34,765 nucleotides of DNA from Alphaproteobacteria bacterium (lineage in GTDB: Bacteria > Pseudomonadota > Alphaproteobacteria > Micavibrionales > Micavibrionaceae), in the NCBI GenBank assembly GCA_003245575.1, contig QKCR01000097.1:1-34765 (forward strand). The letters are read 5' to 3'. Below the pieces are notes generated by a model. The model ran no database searches. It was not told the origin of the DNA and saw nothing but the letters and a program-made list of their open reading frames with translations. Below are positions 34,140 to 34,765 of the stretch, piece after piece; within the stretch, counting starts at the first letter, position 1, and every line of letters starts with the position of its first letter. A program made the translations under genes and the position numbers.

Positions 34140-34697
34140 TTAATTAAAGCTCACCTTTTGGACTTCACGATCCGCTTCGTTTTCAATTTCGAAGAATTCC
34201 TTCTTGGTAAAGCCACCCATTCCCGCAATGATGTTGGTCGGGAACTGGTCAATCATGATATTCAAGTCGCGAACTGTTCCATTATAGTAGCGACGGGAAA
34301 GCTGGATTTGTTCTTCAATACCTGAGAGTTCTGTCTGCAGGTTGGTAAAGTTCGCGCTGGCCTTAAGATCAGGATAGTTTTCAGAGACCGCCATGATGTT
34401 TCCCAAGAGGCTTGAAATTTGAGATTCCGCCTGAAAGCGTTCATCGCTAGAGCTTGCATTTTGTGCTCGAGCCCGCATCGCCGTGACTTTTTCCAACGTT
34501 CCTGATTCATGGGTCATGTAGCCTTTGACCGTTTCAACCAGATTGGGAATTAGGTCTGCGCGGCGTTTCAATTGTACATCCACGCCGGAGAAAGATTCTT
34601 CTGCCATCGCGCGCTTTTTGACCAGCGCGTTATAGATCGTTACGGCATAAACAACAGCAAAGCCGACAACTGCGAGTAACCCTAATGTTGCAATCAT
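34140..34697 (-). CDS. lemA: LemA family protein
   Basis: A 185-residue protein with one N-terminal membrane span (about 3-20) and a cytoplasmic or periplasmic helical bundle. YNALVKKRAMAEESFSGVDV, QLKRRADLIPNLVETVKGYM, and SSLLGNIMAVSENYPDLKAS are the family signatures; RRYYNGTVRDLNIMIDQFPT follows. Length matches LemA. AGGAAAAGGAAA upstream of the ATG provides the ribosome site. It is the first gene of the lemA-DUF2207 operon; the gene name is used for the family, not for a proven function. Confidence 0.92.
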   Translation of the reverse strand: MIATLGLLAVVGFAVVYAVTIYNALVKKRAMAEESFSGVDVQLKRRADLIPNLVETVKGYMTHESGTLEKVTAMRARAQNASSSDERFQAESQISSLLGNIMAVSENYPDLKASANFTNLQTELSGIEEQIQLSRRYYNGTVRDLNIMIDQFPTNIIAGMGGFTKKEFFEIENEADREVQKVSFN

Positions 34698-34765
34698 GTC
34701 TTTATTTCCTTTTCCTATATTTTTCGTGCCTTCTTGAAAGACTGACCTTTTTTCTTTTTGTTTCT

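Noticed and set aside
1-34765. CRISPR array, prophage or insertion sequence
   Set aside because: No regularly spaced direct repeats, no integrase, transposase or phage structural genes, and no target-site duplications were seen.

Overview
The window reads as chromosomal DNA of a Gram-negative alphaproteobacterium with moderate GC and tightly packed genes. The support is the infA-maf-RNase E/G order, a DUF3126-type small protein, olsB-olsA ornithine-lipid genes, Raetz-pathway genes (waaA, lpxK and a lauroyl-type acyltransferase), a CckA-like soluble hybrid kinase, and a dense block of GANTC sites (the CcrM methylation motif) upstream of rpoD. A Micavibrio-like lineage is possible from the style of the pilin-like proteins, but that is a weak inference. 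I see no phage, transposon, CRISPR array or plasmid functions.

Layout. 1-4199 (minus): two tandem paralogues with nearly identical pilin-like N-termini. One is cut by the window edge; the other is a 1185-residue mosaic surface protein. 4509-6526 (plus): infA-maf-RNase E/G with overlapping ends. 6581-7894 (plus): an orphan nucleotidyltransferase-fold protein. 7852-13238 (minus): a hybrid histidine kinase, a CheY-like regulator, glpD and glpK. 13320-15455 (plus): a YjbH-type outer-membrane/exopolysaccharide protein. 15418-16545 (minus): leucine-type amino acid dehydrogenase, preceded by a 447-base gap with an inverted repeat and two terminators. 16993-17891 (minus): a small unknown protein and a low-molecular-weight tyrosine phosphatase.

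17980-24044 (plus) is mostly an envelope-lipid region: olsB-olsA, a DUF3126 protein, an unknown cysteine-rich secreted protein with its own promoter and terminator, then waaA-lpxK-acyltransferase. 24055-29212 (minus) holds a CAT-anticodon tRNA, a membrane protein, rpoD with an unusual histone-H1-like N-terminal extension, and dnaG. 29317-29550 (plus) is a small unknown gene. 29604-34697 (minus) holds lemA-DUF2207 followed by an ECF sigma factor translationally coupled to a one-pass VWA protein.

Functionally the window mixes housekeeping information genes (infA, rpoD, dnaG, RNase E/G, tRNA) with envelope construction (lipid A, ornithine lipid, YjbH, pilin-like proteins), glycerol use and signalling. 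The least explained elements are the pilin-like/DUF1554 mosaic pair, the secreted cysteine-rich protein with a palindrome over its predicted start site, the GANTC array before rpoD, the cysteine-cluster sensor kinase, and the sigma/VWA pair.
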